From NCBI RefSeq assembly GCF_031583025.1, contig NZ_CP134062.1:6173234-6237233 (forward strand): a stretch of 64,000 nucleotides of DNA, written 5' to 3'. The notes under the pieces were generated by a model that worked only from the letters and a program-made list of their open reading frames with translations, had not been told where the DNA came from and ran no database searches. Source of the stretch: Mycobacterium sp. Z3061. GTDB lineage: Bacteria; Actinomycetota; Actinomycetes; Mycobacteriales; Mycobacteriaceae. Position numbers and translations under genes: made by a program. Every line of letters starts with the position of its first letter. The first letter of the stretch is position 1. Shown here piece by piece: positions 13,301 through 28,300 of the stretch.

Positions 13301-16300
13301 GGTCAGGGCGGCATCGGCGAGTCGGCGGTATCGGCGGTGCCGGCGGTGTTGGTACCGATAACAGCGCTAACCCCGGCGTGGCCGGGGTGCGGGTGGCGTC
13401 GGCAGGGTCGGCGGCACCGGCGGCGCGGCCGGCCTCGGCGGCTCCGGATCAACCACCGGCGCCTCCGGCACCGCCGGTGACGGCGGTCTAGGCGGTATCG
13501 GCGGGACCGGCGGCCACGGCGGTGTCGGCAGCACCGGCACCAACGGCGGCGGCACCGGTGGGCAGGGCGCGGCCGGTGGGTACGGCGGCCAGGGTGGTGC
13601 CGGCGGCGCGGCTGGTGCCACCACCCAGTGTACGCCGGCACCCAGGCGCCGGCGGTCAGGGCGGCATCGCGGCGGCGTCGGCGGACACGGCGGCGTCGGC
13701 ACCGACAACAGCGGCACGCGGGCGGTGCGGGTGGCGTCGGCGGTGTCGGCGGCACCGGCGGTGCGGCCGGCCTCGGCGGCTCCGGATCAAGCACCGGCGC
13801 GGGGCGGCCTTGGCGGTGCTGGTGGGACCGGCGGCCAGGGCGGACAAGGCGGTGCCAGCGGCGGCCGGTGGGCAGGGCGCGGCCGGTGGGGACGGCGGCC
13901 AGGGTGGTGCCGGCGGCGCGGCCGGGGCCACCAACGGCGGCACCGCCGGCGGGGCGCCGGGGGTCAGTCGGTGGTCGGCGGCGTCGGCGGCCACGGCGGT
14001 GCCGGCACCGACAACAGCGCCAACCCGGGCGTGGCCGGCGGTGCGGGTGGCGTCGGCGGTGTCGGCGGCACCGGCGGTGCGGCCGGCCTCGGCGGCTCCG
14101 GATCAAGCACCGGCGCGTCCGGCACCGCCGGTGACGGCGGTCTTGGTGGCGTCGGTGGGACCGGCGGCGGCAGCACCGGCACCACAGGCGGCGGCACCGG
14201 CGGACCGGCGGCGCGCGGGCGGTCAGGGCGGCATCGGTGGGGTCGGCGGCATCGGCGGCGGCGGTGCGTCGGCACCGACAACAGCGCCAACCCCGGCGTC
14301 GCGGGCGGTGCGGGTGGCGTCGGTGGTGTCGGGGGCACCGGCGGTGCGGCGGGGCCGGATCGGCACCGGCGCGAGCGTACCGGGTGACGGAGGCACCGGC
14401 GAGTCCGGCGGCCACGGCGGTACCGGCAGTGCGGCGGCACCGGCGTCGGCCGGCGGCGACGGCGGCCAGGGCGGTGCCGGCAGCCGATCCGGCGGAGGCG
14501 GCGCGCGGCGGCGGTCAGGGCGGCATCGGCGGGGTCGGCGGCGTCGGCGGCGGCGGCGTCGGCACCGACAACAGCGCCAACCCCGGCGTCGGCGGCGCGG
14601 GCGGCATCGGCGCACCGGCGGCGCGGCCGGACGGCTCCGGATCAACCACCGGCGCGACGCCGGTGACGGCGGCACCGGCGGTATCGGTGGGACCGGCGGC
14701 CACGGCGGTGCGGCAGCACCGGCACCACCGGCGGCGGCACCGGCGGCCAGGGCGCGGCCGGCGGCGACGGCGGCCAGGGCGGTGCCGGCGGCGCGGCGGC
14801 GGAGGCGGGCAGCAAGGCGGCGGCAGGTCAGGGCGGTCCGGTGGCGGCGGCGGCGGCGGCGTCGGCGGCAAGGCAACACCGGGCGGTGGCGGCACGGCCG
14901 CGGCCAGGGCCAGCCCCGGCGGCGCGGCCGGGGCCAGCGGGCGGCGGTCAGGGCGGCATCGGCGGGGTCGGCGGCATCCGGCACGGCGGCACCGACAACA
15001 GCGGCCGGCGGTGTCGGCGGCGGCGCGGCGGATCAACCACCGGCGCGTCCAGCGGGTGATGGCGGTGTTGGTGGCGTGGTGGCGGCCGGCGGTCACCGGC
15101 ACCACCGGACACCGGCGGCACCGCCGGTGAGGACCGGCGGGCGGCGGGGCGGCATCGCTCGGCGGCGGACCGGCGGCCACCGGACAAGGCAACCGGCACC
15201 GGCGGCGGTCACACCGGCGCGGCAGGGCGCGGCCGGCGCGGCGGCCAGGGCGGTGCCGGCGGCGCGGCCGGGGCCAGCAACGGGGCACCGCCGGCATCGC
15301 GGGCGGCCAGGGCGGCATCGGCGGCGGCGTCGGCGGACACGGCGGTGTCGGCACCGACAGCGCCAACCCCGGCATCGGGCGGTGCGCGGCGTCGGTGGTG
15401 GGCGTCGGCACGGCCAACAGCGGCCAACCACCGGCGCGCCACCGGCGGCGGCGCAGCGGTGGGACCGGCGGGCCAGGCGGTGTCGGCGGCACCGGCGGCG
15501 GCGGCGGCGGCGGCGGGCGCCGGTGACGGCGGTCGTTGGTGGCGTCGCAACCCGGGCGGCGGCACCGGCGGCGCGTGGCGGCGGGGACCGGCGGTCACGG
15601 CGGCACCGGCGGCGGCCAGGCACACCGGCATCGCGGCGGCGGGACCGGCGAGCAGGGCGCGGCCGGTGGGGTCGGCGGCGGCGGCGGGCGGCGGTCGGCG
15701 CGGCGCGGCCGGGGCCGGCACAACAGCGCCAACCCCGGCATCGCGGGCGGTGCGCGGCGCGGCGGCGGCGGTCGGGGCGACGCCCGCACGGCGGCGTCGG
15801 CACCGCCGGTGACGGCGGTCTCGGCACCGGCGGTACCGGCAGCAGCGCCAACCCCGGCATCGCGCGGCCGGTGGCGGCGGCGGGCGGCATCGGCGGGGCG
15901 GCATCGGTGACCGGCGGCGTCGGCGGCGGCGGTGCGGACAGCGCCAACCGGGGCGCGCCGGGCGGCGCGGGTGGCACCGGCGGCGCGAGGCGGCACCGCC
16001 GGTGACGGGCGGCGGTATCGGTGGGACCGGCGGCCACGGCGGTACAAGCACCGGCGCGAGCGGCGGCGGCACCGGCGGCGCAGCCGGGACAGGTGCCAGC
16101 GGCCGGCGGGACCGGCGGCATCGGCGGGGTCGGCGGCGTCGGCGGCGCGGCGGGACCAGCGCCAGGTCGCGGCGGCATCGGCGGGCACCGGGGCGCGGCC
16201 GGCGGCCGGGCGGCGGCCTTGGTGCTGGCGGCGGCGGCGGCAACGGTGGCGTCGGCACCGACAACAGCGCCAACCCCGGCGTCGCGGGCGGCGCGGGCGG

Positions 16301-19300
16301 CATCGGCGGGTCGGCGGTCGGCGGCGGGCGGCGCCAACCCCGGCGCTGGCGGCTCCGGATCAACCACCGGCGCGAGCCGCCGGCACCGCGGGTGGCGCAC
16401 CGGCGGTGGCGGTGGTGCGGCGGCACACGGGAGTGGCGCGGCCCGGCGGGGTCGGCGGCCAAGGCGGACCGGCACCACCGGCGCGGCACCGGCGGCCAGG
16501 GCGCGGCCGGCGGCGACGGCGGCCAGGGCGGTGCCGGCGGCGCGGCCAGGGCGGACAAGGCAGCCTCCAGCGCGGCGGGACCGGCGGCACCGGCGGCGGC
16601 GGTCAGGGCGGCATCGGTGGGGTCGGCGGCGTCGGCGGCGGCGGCGTGGCGTCGGCACCGACAACAGCGCCAACCCCGGCATCGCGCGGGCGGTCGGCAG
16701 GGGCGGCGTCGGCGGGGTCGGCGGCACCGGCGGCGCGGCCGGCCTCGGCGGCTCCGGATCAACCACCGGCGCGAGCAGCACCGGCCGGCGATGGCGGTAT
16801 CCGGCGGTATCGGCGGCGACCGGCGGCCACGGCCGGACGGCTCCGGCAACACCGGCACCACCGGCGGCGGCACCGGCGGACAGCGACGGCGGACGGCGAC
16901 GGCGGCCAGGGCGGTGCCGGCGGCGCGGCATCGGGGCCAGCGGACGGCGGCACCGCCGGCATCCGGGGCGCGGGCGGTCAGGGCGGCATCGGCGGCCAAG
17001 GTCGGCGGCATCGGCGGTCACGGTGGCACACCGTCGGCACCGACAGGGCAGGGGGGTCAGGGCGGCGGCGGCGGGGTCGGCGGCGTCGGCGGCGGTGGGT
17101 CGGCACCGACAACAGGCGGTCCCGGCATCGGCGGCACGGCGGCGGCGGCACCGCGGCGCGGCCGGCCTCGGCGGCTCCGGGCAAGGCACCGGCGCGTCCG
17201 GCACCGCCGGGTGACCGGCAGGCGCGGCGTCGGTGGGACCGGCGGCGGTCACGGCGCGTGGCGACAAGGCAACACCGGCACCACCGGCGGCGGCACCGGC
17301 GGACAGGGCGCGGCCGGCGGCGACGGCGGCGGGTGGCACCGGCGGCGCGGCGGTAGCGGCCAGGCACCGCCGGCGGGCGCACGGCGGTCAGGGCGGCACG
17401 GTGGTGGCGGCGGTCAGGGCGGCGGCGGGAGTCGGCGGGCACCGGCAACAGCGCCAACGGCGGCGTCCGGCGGCACCGGCGTCGGCGGGGCGGCGGGCCG
17501 GCGGTGCGGCGCGGCCTCGGCGGCGTCGGCGGCACCGGTGCCGGCCGGCGCCGGCGGCACCGGCGGTGGCGGCGGGGCCGGGAGGGCGGCGTCGGTGGGC
17601 GCGGCGTCGGCGGCGGCGGGCGGTAGCGGGGATGGCGCGGGCGGTGGCGCGGCACCGGCGGGCGGGCAGGCCTCGGGTGGCGGCGGCCGGCCAGGGCGGT
17701 GCCGGCGGCGCAGCCGGGGCCACACCGGCGGCACCGCGGCACGGCCGGTGGCGTCGGCACGGCGGCATCGCGGGCGGCGCGGCGGCATCGGGGCGGTGGC
17801 CGGCGGTCGGCGGCGGCGGCACGCCGGCGGCGGCGGCAAGGCGGCGGCACCCAGGGCGCGGCAACCGGCGGCGCGGCCAGGGCGACGGCGGCCTTGGCGG
17901 TGGCGGGACGGCGGCCAAGGCGGTGTCGGCGGCACCGGCGGCGGCGGCGGCGTCGGCGGCAGGCGGCGGCCGGCGGGACGGCAACCGGAGCGGCGGCACC
18001 GGCGGCGGCGGCGGGCGGCAAGGCGGCGGCCGGCGGCGGCAGCGGACGCGCCGGTCGGGCGGTCAAGGCGGCCACGGCGGTGCTGTCGGCACCGGCGCGC
18101 AACCCCGGCGGCGGGCGCGGGTGGCGGTATCGGTGGTGTCGGCGGCACCGGTGGCGGCCCAACGGCGGCGGCCGGACCAGGCGGCACCGGCGGCGCGGCA
18201 CCGCCGGAGACGGCATCGGCGGACCGGCGGCGGGCACCGACAACAGCGCCAACCCCGGCATCGCGGGCGGCGCGGGCGGTATCGGTGGTGTCGGCGGCAC
18301 CGGTGGTGCGGCCGGCCTCGGCGGGGCCGGCACCACCGGCATCGGTACCGGCGGGCAGGGCGCGGCCGGTGGTGAGTCGGGCGGTGCCGGCGGCGCGGCT
18401 GGTGCCAGCAACGGTGGCACCGCCGGCACCCAGGGCGCGGGCGGTCAGGGCGGCATCGGCGGGGTCGGCGGTCAAGGCGGGCACGGCGGTGTCGGCACCG
18501 ACAACAGCGCCAACCCCGGCATCGCGGGCGGCGCGGGCGGCATCGGTGGTGTCGGCGGCACCGGTGGCGCGGCCGGCCTCGGCGGCTCCGGATCAACCAC
18601 CGGCGCGTCCCGGCACGGCCGGTGACGGCGGCACCGGCGGCGTCGGTGGGACCGGCGGCCAGGGCGGACAAGGCAGCCTGGGTGCGCGGCGGCGGGACCG
18701 GCGGCCAAGGTGCGGCCGGCGGGGACGGCGGCCAGGGCGGTGCCGGCGGCGCGGCCGGGGCCACCAACGGTGGCGCCGGCACCCAGGGCGCGGGCGGTCA
18801 GGGCGGCATCGGCGGGGTCGGCGGCGTCGGCGGACACGGCGGCGTCGGCACCGACAACAGCGCCAACCCCGGCATCGCGGGCATCGGCGGGGTCGCGGCG
18901 GCGGGCCGGCCTCGGCATCGGCGGCCACCGCCGGTGACGGTCGGTGCCGGCGGCCACGGCACCGGCGGCACCACCGGCGGCCACCGGCCTCGGCGGCTCC
19001 GGCCGGCGACGGCGGCACCGGCGCGGCGGGCGGCATCACGGCGGTCGGCGAGGCGGACAACAGCGCAACCCGGCGGTCGCGGGCGGTGGGTGGCCGGCGG
19101 CGGCGGTACGGCGGCACCGGCGGGGCGGGCGGCGGACAAGGCGGCCGGCGGCGACGGCGGCAGGGCGCGGCCGGCGGCGACGGCGGCCAAGGTGGCCAAG
19201 TACGCGGCACCGCCGGTATCCAGGGCGCGGGCGGTCGGGCGGCATCGGTGGGGTCGGCGGCGTCGGCGGACACGGCGTCGGCACCGACAACAGCAACCGG

Positions 19301-22300
19301 CGGCGCGGCCGGCGGCATCGGCGGCTCCGGATCGAGCACCGGCGTCGGCACGGCGGTGACGGCGGCTTGGTGGCGTCGGTGGGATCAAGGGCCGGCCACC
19401 GGCGCGGCAGGCGGCCAGGGCCCCGGCGGCGGCGGTGGCGGCCGGCGGACACGGCGCGGCGGGCACCGCCGGCGGCGGCACGGCGGCGGCGGCGGCGGGC
19501 CGGCGGCCGGCGGCCAGCACCGCCGGTGACGGCGGCGGCGGTATCGGTGGGACCGGCCACGGCGGTCGCGGCAGCACCGGCGCGGCGGTCGGCATCGGCG
19601 GGGATCGGCGCCGCCCGGCGGCGGCGGTGGCGGTGACGGCGGCCGGCGGCCACCGACAACAGCGCCAACCCCGGCATCGCAGGGCGGCGCGGGCGGCGTC
19701 GGCAGGTCGGCGGCACCGGCGGCGCGGCCGGCGGCGACGGCGGCAACGGCTCCGGATCGGCGCAGGGCCGGCACCGGCGGGACGGCGGCGGCGGCGGTAT
19801 GGCGGGACCGGCGGCGGCCAAGGCGGACACCGGCACCGGCACCACAGGCGGCGGGCCGGGGTGGTGACGGCGGCCGGCCACGGCGGGGCGGCCATGGCGG
19901 TGCCGCGGGCGGCGCCAGCACCCAGGGCGGCGGCATCGGCGGGGTCGGCGGCGTCGGCGGCGGCCGCACCGCAACGGCCTCGGCGGCAGGTGGCGTTGGC
20001 GGTCGGCGGGACCGGCGGCGTCGGCACCGGATCAACGGCGCCACAGGCGGCATGCTGGTGGCACCGCGGCCGGCGGCGGTACGGCGGCACCGGCGGACCG
20101 GGCGGCGGCGCGGCCGGCCAGAGCGGCGGCGGCGCGCACCGGCGGCGGCGAGCATCAACCGGCGGCGGTCAGGGCGGCATCGGCGGGGTCGGCGGCCAAG
20201 GCGGACACGGCGGCGTCGGCACCGACAACAGCACCAACCCCGGCATCGCGGGCGGCGCGGGCGGTATCGGCGGCGGCACCGGTGGTGCCATCAACACCGG
20301 CGCGAGCGGCACCGCCGGAGACGGCACCGCCGGTGGCACCGGCGGCCAAGGGGTACCGGCGGGCACCACAGGTCAGCACCGGCGGCATCGGCCGGTGGTG
20401 ACGGCGGCCAGGGCGGTGCCGGCGGCGCGGCTGGTGCCAGCAACGGGCACCGCCGGCACCCAGGGCGCGGGCGGTCAGGGCGGCATCGGCGGGGTCGGCG
20501 GCCAAGGCGGACACGGCGGCGTCGGCACCGACAACAGCACCAACCCCGGCATCGCGGGCGGCGCGGGCGGCATCGGCGGGGTCGGCGGCACCGGCGGCGC
20601 GGCCGGCCTCGGCGGCTCCGGATCAACCACCGGCGCGTCCGGCACGGCCGGTGACGGCGGCACCGGCGGCGTCGGTGGGACCGGCGGCCAGGGCGGACAA
20701 GGCAGCCTGGGTGCCAGCGGCGGCGGGACCGGCGGCCAAGGTGCGGCCGGCGGGGACGGCGGCCAGGGCGGTGCCGGCGGCGCGGCCGGGGCCACCAACG
20801 GCGGCACCGCCGGCACCCAGGCGCGGGCGGTCAGGGCGGCATCGGCGGGGTCGGCGGCCGGCGGACGCGGCGGCGTCGGCACCGACAACAGCGCCAACCC
20901 CGGCATCGCGGGCGGCGCGGGCGGCATCGGCGGGGTCGGCGGCACCGGCGGCGCGGCCGGCCTCGGCGGCTCCGGATCGAGCACCGGCGCGAGCGGCACC
21001 GCCGGTGACGGCGGCACCGGCGGTATCGGTGGCACCGGCGGCCACGGCGGTACCGGCAGCACCGGCACCACCGGCGGCGGCACCGGCGGCCAGGGCGCGG
21101 CCGGCGGCGACGGCGGCCAGGGCGGTGCCGGCGGCGCAGCCGGATCCGGCGGAGCGGGCAGCAAGGCGACGGCGGTCAGGGCGGCATCGGCGGAGTCGGC
21201 GGCATCGGCGGCGGCGGTGGCGTCGGCACCGACAACAGCGCCAACCCCGGCGTCGCGGGCGGTGCGGGTGGCGTTGGCGGTGTCGGCGGCACCGGCGGTG
21301 CGGCCGGCCTGGCGACCGGCGGCACCGGCGCCTCCGGCACGGTGCGGCGGCGGCGGTGCTGGCGGCCGGCGGCCAAGGGTCCACCGGCACCACAGGCGGC
21401 GACCGGCGGACAGGGCGCGGCCGGCGGCGACGGCGGTGACGGCGGCGCGGCCGGAGCCGGCGCGGCGGCGGCGGCGGCCAGGGCGGCATCGGCGCGGCGG
21501 TCAAGGCGGGCACGGCGGTGTCGGCACCGCAACGCGGCGGCGCGGGCGGCGCGGGCGGCGTCGGTGGTGTCGGCGGCACCGGCGGTGGCGGCATGGCGCG
21601 AGCCACCGCCGGAGGGTGGCACCGCGGTGCAGGTGGCACCGGCCCACGGCGGTACCGGCAGCACCGGCACCACAGGCGGCGGCACCGGCCAGGGCCGCCG
21701 GCGGTGCGGCGGCCAGGCGGTGCCGGCGGCGCGGCTGCCAGCAACGGTGGCACCGCCGGCACCCAGGGCGCGGGCGGTCAGGGCGGCATCGGCGGGGTCG
21801 GCGGCCAAGGCGGACACGGCGGCGTCGGCACCGACAACAGCGCCAACCCCGGCATCGCGGGCGGCGCGGGCGGCATCGGCGGGGTCGGCGGCACCGGCGG
21901 CGCGGCGGGCGGCTCCGGATCAACCACCGGCGCGTCCGGCGGCCGGTGACGGCGGCACCGGCGGCGTCGGTGGGACCGGCGGCCAGGGCGGACAAGGCAG
22001 CCTGGGTGCCGGCGGCGGGACCGGCGGCCAAGGTGCGGCCGGCGGTGACGGCGGCCAGGGCGGTGCCGGCGGCGCGGCCGGGGCCACCAACGGCGGCACC
22101 GCCGGCACCCAGGGCGCGGGCGGTCAGGGCGGCATCGGCGGGGTCGGCGGCCAAGGCGGCGCGGGTGGCGTCGGCACCGACAACAGCGCCAACCCCGGCA
22201 TCGCGGGCGGTGCGGGCGGCATCGGCGGTGTCGGCGGCACCGGTGGTGCGGCCGGCCTCGGCGGCTCCGGATCGAGCACCGGCGCGAGCGCACCGCCGGT

Positions 22301-25300
22301 GACGGCGGCACCGGCGGTATCGGTGGCACCGGCACCGGCGGACCGGCACCCGGCACCACCGGCGGCGGCACCGGCGGCCAGGGCGCGGCCGGCGGCGACG
22401 GCGGCCAGGGCGGTGCCGGCGGCGCAGCCGGATCCGGCGGAGGCGGGCAGCAAGGCGACGGCGGTCAGGGCGGCATCGGCGGAGTCGGCGGCATCGGCGG
22501 CGGCGGTGGCGTCGGTACCGCGCCAACCCCGGCATCGCGGGCGGTGCGGGTGGCGTCGGTGGTGTCGGCGGCACCGGTGGTGCGGCCGGCCTCGGCGACG
22601 GCGCGCAGCACCGCTCGGCGGTCTTGGCCGGCGGCGCGGCCGGCCTCGGCGGCGGTGGCGGCACCGGCCAGCAACGGCGGCACCGGCGGTCGGCATCGGC
22701 GGGGTCGGCGGCATCGGCGGCCACGGCGGCGTCGGCACCGACAACAGCGCCAACCCCGGCATCGCGGGCGGTGCGGGTGGCGTCGCAAGGGCGGCACCGC
22801 GCGGCCGGCCTCGGCGGCTCCGGTCGGCACTCCGGCACCGCCGGCGACGGCGGCACCGGCGGCGTCGGTGGACCGGCGGCCAGGGCGGACAAGGCAGCAC
22901 GGCACCGGCGGCCAGGGCGCGGCCGGCGGTGACGGCGGCCAGGGCGGTGCCGGCGGCGCAGCCGGGGCCACCAACGGCGGCACCGCCGCACCCAGGGCGC
23001 GGGCGGTCAGGCGGCATGAAGCGGCCAAGGCGGCGCGGGTGGCGTCGGCACCGACAACAGCGCCAACCCCGGCATCGCGGGCGGTGCGGGCGGCGTCGGT
23101 GGTGTCGGCGGCACCGGTGGCGCGGCCGGCCTCGGCGGCGGCGAGCACCGGCGCGAGCCCGCCGGTGACGGTATCGGTGGGACGGCGGCCACGGCGGTAC
23201 GGCAGCACCGGCACCACCGGCGGCGGCACCGGCGGCCAGGAGCCGGCCGGCGGCGACGGCGGCCAGGGCGCCGGCGGGCGCAGCCGATCCGGCGGAGGCG
23301 GGCAGCAAGGCGGCGGCGGTCAGGGCGGCATCGGTGGGGTCGGCGGCATCGGCGGCGGCGGTGGCGTCGGCACCGACAACAGCGCCAACCCCGGCATCGC
23401 GGGCGGTGCGGGCGGCGTCGGTGGTGTCGGCGGCACCGGTGGCGCGGCCGGCCTCGGCGGCTCCGGATCAACCACCGGCGCGAGCAACCGCGGCGGCGGT
23501 CTTGGCGGTGCTGGCGGGACGGGTGGTCGAGGTGGCGCCGGAAGCGTCGTCGGCGGTGGCGGCACCGGCGGACAAGGCGCCGCCGGTGGTGACGGCGGCC
23601 AGGGCGGTGCCGGCGGCGCGGCCGGAGCCACCAACGGTGGTACTGCCGGCACCCAGGGCGCGGGGGGTCAGGGCGGCATCGGTGGGGTCGGCGGCGTCGG
23701 CGGCGGCGGTGGTGTCGGCACCGACAACAGCGCCAACCCCGGCGTCGCGGACGGTGCGGGTGGCGTTGGCGGTGTCGGCGGCACCGGCGGCGCGGCAGGC
23801 CTCGGCGGCTCCGGGATCCGGGCGCCTCCGGCACGGCCGGTGACGGCGGCCTTGGCGGTGCTGGTGGGACCGGCGGCCAAGGCGGTACCGGCAGCACCGG
23901 CACCACAGGCGGCGGCACCGGCGGACAGGGCGCGGCCGGCGGCGACGGCGGCCAGGGCGGTGCCGGCGGCGCGGCCGGAGCCGGCGGCGGCGGGCAGCAA
24001 GGCGGCGGCGGTCAGGGCGGCATCGGCGGAGTCGGCGGTCAAGGCGGGCACGGCGGTGTCGGCACCGACAACAGCGCCAACCCGGGCGTCGCGGGCGGCG
24101 CGGGCGGTATCGGTGGTGTCGGCGGCACCGGTGGTGCGGCCGGCCTCGGCGGCTCCGGATCAACCATCGGCGCGAGCGGCACCGCCGGAGACGGTGGCAC
24201 CGGCGGTGCAGGTGGCACCGGCGGCCAAGGCGGTACCGGCAGCACCGGCACCACAGGTGGCGGCACCGGCGGGCAGGGCGCGGCCGGTGGTGACGGCGGC
24301 CAGGGCGGTGCCGGCGGCGCGGCTGGTGCCAGCAACGGCGGCACCGCCGGCACCCAGGGCGCGGGCGGTCAGGGCGGCATCGGCGGGGTCGGCGGCCAAG
24401 GCGGACACGGCGGCGTCGGCAACGACAACAGCACCAACCCCGGCATCGCGGGCGGTGCGGGCGGCATCGGCGGGGTCGGCGGCACCGGCGGCGCGGCCGG
24501 CCTCGGCGGCTCCGGATCAACCACCGGCGCGTCCGGCACCGCCGGTGACGGCGGCACCGGCGGCGTCGGTGGGACCGGCGGCCAGGGCGGACAAGGCAGC
24601 CTGGGTGCCAGCGGCGGCGGGACCGGCGGCCAAGGTGCGGCCGGCGGGGACGGCGGCCAGGGCGGTGCCGGCGGCGCGGCCGGGGCCACCAACGGTGGCA
24701 CTGCCGGCACCCAGGGCGCGGGCGGTCAGGGCGGCATCGGCGGGGTCGGCGGCGTCGGCGGACACGGCGGCGTCGGCACCGACAACAGCGCCAACCCCGG
24801 CATCGCGGCGGCGCGGGCGGCATCGGCGGGGTCGGGGCACCGGCGGCGCGGCCGGCCTCGGCGGCTCCGGATCGAGCACCGGCGCGAGCACCGCCGGTGA
24901 CGGAGGCACCGGCGGTATCGGTGGGACCGGCGGCCACGGCGGTACCGGCAGCACCGGCACCACCGGCGGCGGCACCGGCGGACAAGGCGCGGCCGGTGGC
25001 GACGGCGGCCAGGGTGGTGCCGGTGGCGCGGCCGGGGCCAGCAACGGCGGCACCGCCGGCACCCAGGGCGCGGGCGGTCAGGGCGGCATCGGTGGGGTCG
25101 GCGGCATCGGCGGTCACGGTGGCGTCGGCACCGATAACAGCGCCAACCCCGGTGTCGCGGGCGGTGCGGGTGGCGTCGGTGGTGTCGGGGGCACCGGCGG
25201 TGCGGCCGGCCTCGGCGGCTCCGGATCGAGCACCGGCGCGTCCGGCACCGCGGGTGACGGAGGCACCGGCGGTATCGGCGGGACCGGCGGACACGGCGGA

Positions 25301-28300
25301 CAAGGCAGCCCTTGGTGCCAGCGGCGGCGGGACCGGCGGGCAGGGCGCGGCCGGCGGCGACGGCGGCCAAGGTGGTGCCGGCGCGGCTGGTGCCACCAAC
25401 GGCGGCACCGCTGGTATCCAGGGCGCGGGCGGTCAGGGCGGCATCGGCGGGGTCGGCGGCGTCGGCGGACACGGCGGCGTCGGCACCGACAACAGCGCCA
25501 ATCCCGGCGTGGCCGGCGGTGCGGGCGGCGTCGGTGGTGTCGGCGGCACCGGAGGTGCGGCCGGCCTCGGCGGCTCCGGATCGAGCACCGGCGCGTCCGG
25601 CACGGCCGGTGACGGCGGCCTTGGCGGTGCTGGTGGGACCGGCGGCCAAGGCGGTACCGGCAGCACCGGCACCACAGGCGGCGGCACCGGCGGAAAAGGC
25701 GCCGCCGGCGGTGACGGCGGCCAGGGCGGTGCCGGCGGCGCAGCCGGGGCCAGCAACGGTGGCACCGCCGGCATCCAGGGCGCGGGCGGCCAGGGCGGCA
25801 TCGGCGGGGTCGGCGGCCAAGGCGGCCACGGCGGCGTCGGCACCGACAACAGCGCCAACCCCGGCATCGCGGGCGGCGCGGGCGGCATCGGCGGTGTCGG
25901 CGGCACCGGCGGCGCGGCAGGCCTCGGCGGCTCCGGATCAACCACCGGCGCGTCCGGCACGGCCGGTGACGGGGGCCTTGGCGGTGCTGGTGGGACCGGC
26001 GGCCAGGGCGGACAAGGCAGCCTTGGTGCCAGCGGCGGCGGAACCGGCGGAAAAGGCGCCGCCGGTGGTGACGGCGGCCAGGGCGGTGCGGCGGCGCGGC
26101 CGGATCCACCAACGGCGGCACCGCCGGAACCCAGGGTGCTGGCGGCCAGGGCGGCCTCGGCGGCCAAGGCGGCCAAGGCGGCACCGGCGGAACCGGCACC
26201 GACAACAGCGCCAACCCCGGCATCGCGGGCGGCGACGGCGGCCAGGGCGGCATCGGCGGCGGGCGGTGCAGCTGGCGGGCGGCACCGGCTCCACCACGGG
26301 TGCGGCCGGCGACGGCGGCGGCGCGCCGGCATCGGCGGCAACGGCGGACAAGGCAGCACCGGCACCACCGGCGGCGGCACCGGCGGCCAGGGCGCCGCCG
26401 GCGGCGACGGCGGCCAAGGCGGCACCGGCGGCGCAGCCGGAGCCACCAACGGCGGCACCGGCCGGCGGCAAGGGCGGCGGCACCGGCGGCCAAGGTGGCG
26501 GCGGCCACGGCGGAACCGGCACCGACAACAGCACCAACCCCGGCATCGCCGGCGGAGCGGGCGGCACCGGCGGCACCGGCGGCGCAGGGCAAGGGCGGCA
26601 CCGGCTCCACCACGGGTGCGGCCGGCACAGCCGGCAACGGCGGCGGCAGCGGCGGCATCGGCGGCAACGGCGGACAAGGCAGCACCGGCACCACTGGTGG
26701 CGGCACCGGCGGCGCCGGCGGCGGCGGCGGCCAAGGTGGCGCCGGGGGCAGCAACGGGCCGGAATCCAGGGTGCTGGTGGTCAAGGTGGCGTCGGCGGAG
26801 TCGGCGGCCAAGGCGGCACCGGCGGAACCGGCACCGACAACAGCACCAACCCCGGCATCGCCGGCGGAGCGGGCGGCACCGGCGGTATCGGCGGCACGGG
26901 AGGCGGGGCGGCAAGGGCGGCACCGGTTCCACTGGCCAAGGCCGGCGCCGGCAACGGTGGCGCGGCGGCGCCGGCGGCATAGGCGGCAAGCGGCACCGGC
27001 ACCAGCGACCGGGGGCGGCACCGGCGGCCAAGGTGCGCTCGGCGGCGACGGCGGCCAGGGCGGGTCAGGGCGGCACCGGCGGCACCGCCGGTATCCAGGG
27101 CGTGGGTGGCACGGCGGCGGCCAAGGCGGCCAAGGCGGCACCGGCGGAACCGGCACCGACAACAGCACCAACCCCGGCATCGCCGGGGGTGCCGGTGGTG
27201 CCGGCGGCATCGGCGGCACGGGCGGTGCGGCTGGGAAGGGCGGCGGCGGCTCCATCACGGGTGCGGCCGGCACAGCCGGCAACGGCGGTACCGGTGGCAC
27301 CGGCGGCACCGGGGGCAAGGGCGGACAAGGCAGCACCGGCACGACCGGAGGCGGGACCGGCGGCCAAGGCGCCGCCGGCGGCGACGGCGGCCTGGGCGGC
27401 GCCGGCGGCGCAGCCGGAGCCACCAACGGCCACCGCCGGACTCCAAGGAGCCGGCGGCAAGGGCGGCATCGGAGGCCAAGGCGGCCAAGGCGGCCAAGGC
27501 GGCATCGGCGTCGACAACAGCGCCAACCCCGGCGTCGCGGGTGGTGCTGGCGGCACCGGCGGCATCGGCGGTACCGGCGGCGCGGCCGGCAAGGGCGGAA
27601 CCGGCTCGACCATCGGCACGGCCGGCACAGCCGGCAACGGAGGCACCGGCGGCATTGGCGGTTCCGGTGGCAAGGGCGGTGCCGGCACCACCGGTACGAC
27701 TGGAGGCGGCGGCCAAGGCGCCGCCGGCACGGCGGCCGGCGGCACCGGCGGCGCAGCCGGAGCCACCGGCCGCCGGACAGGAACCGGCGGCACGGCACCG
27801 GCGGCCAAGGCGGCCGGCGGCCAAGGCGGCATCGGCGGACGCACCAACCCCGGCATCGCCGGCGGCGGCACCGGCGGCGGCAGCCGGCAAGGGCGGCACC
27901 GGCTCCACCACAGGTGGCACAGCCGGCGGAGGCACCGGCGGCAGCGGCGGCACAGGCGGCAACGGCGGGCAGGCAGCACCGGCACCACAGGAGGCGGCAC
28001 CGGCGGCCAAGGCGCCGCCGGCGGCGACGGCGGCCAAGGCGGCATCGGCGGCGCAGCCGGAGCCACCAACGGCGGCACCGCCGGAACCCAAGGAGCCGGC
28101 GGCAAGGGCGGCACCGGCGGCCAAGGCGGCCAAGGCGGCCACGGCGGAACCGGCACCGACAACAGCACCAACCCCGGCATCGCCGGCGGTGCGGGCGGCA
28201 CCGGCGGCACCGGCGGCACCGGAGGCGCGGCCGGCAAGGGTGGCACCGGCTCGACCATCGGCACGGCCGGCACAGCCGGCACCGGCGGCACCGGCGGCAG

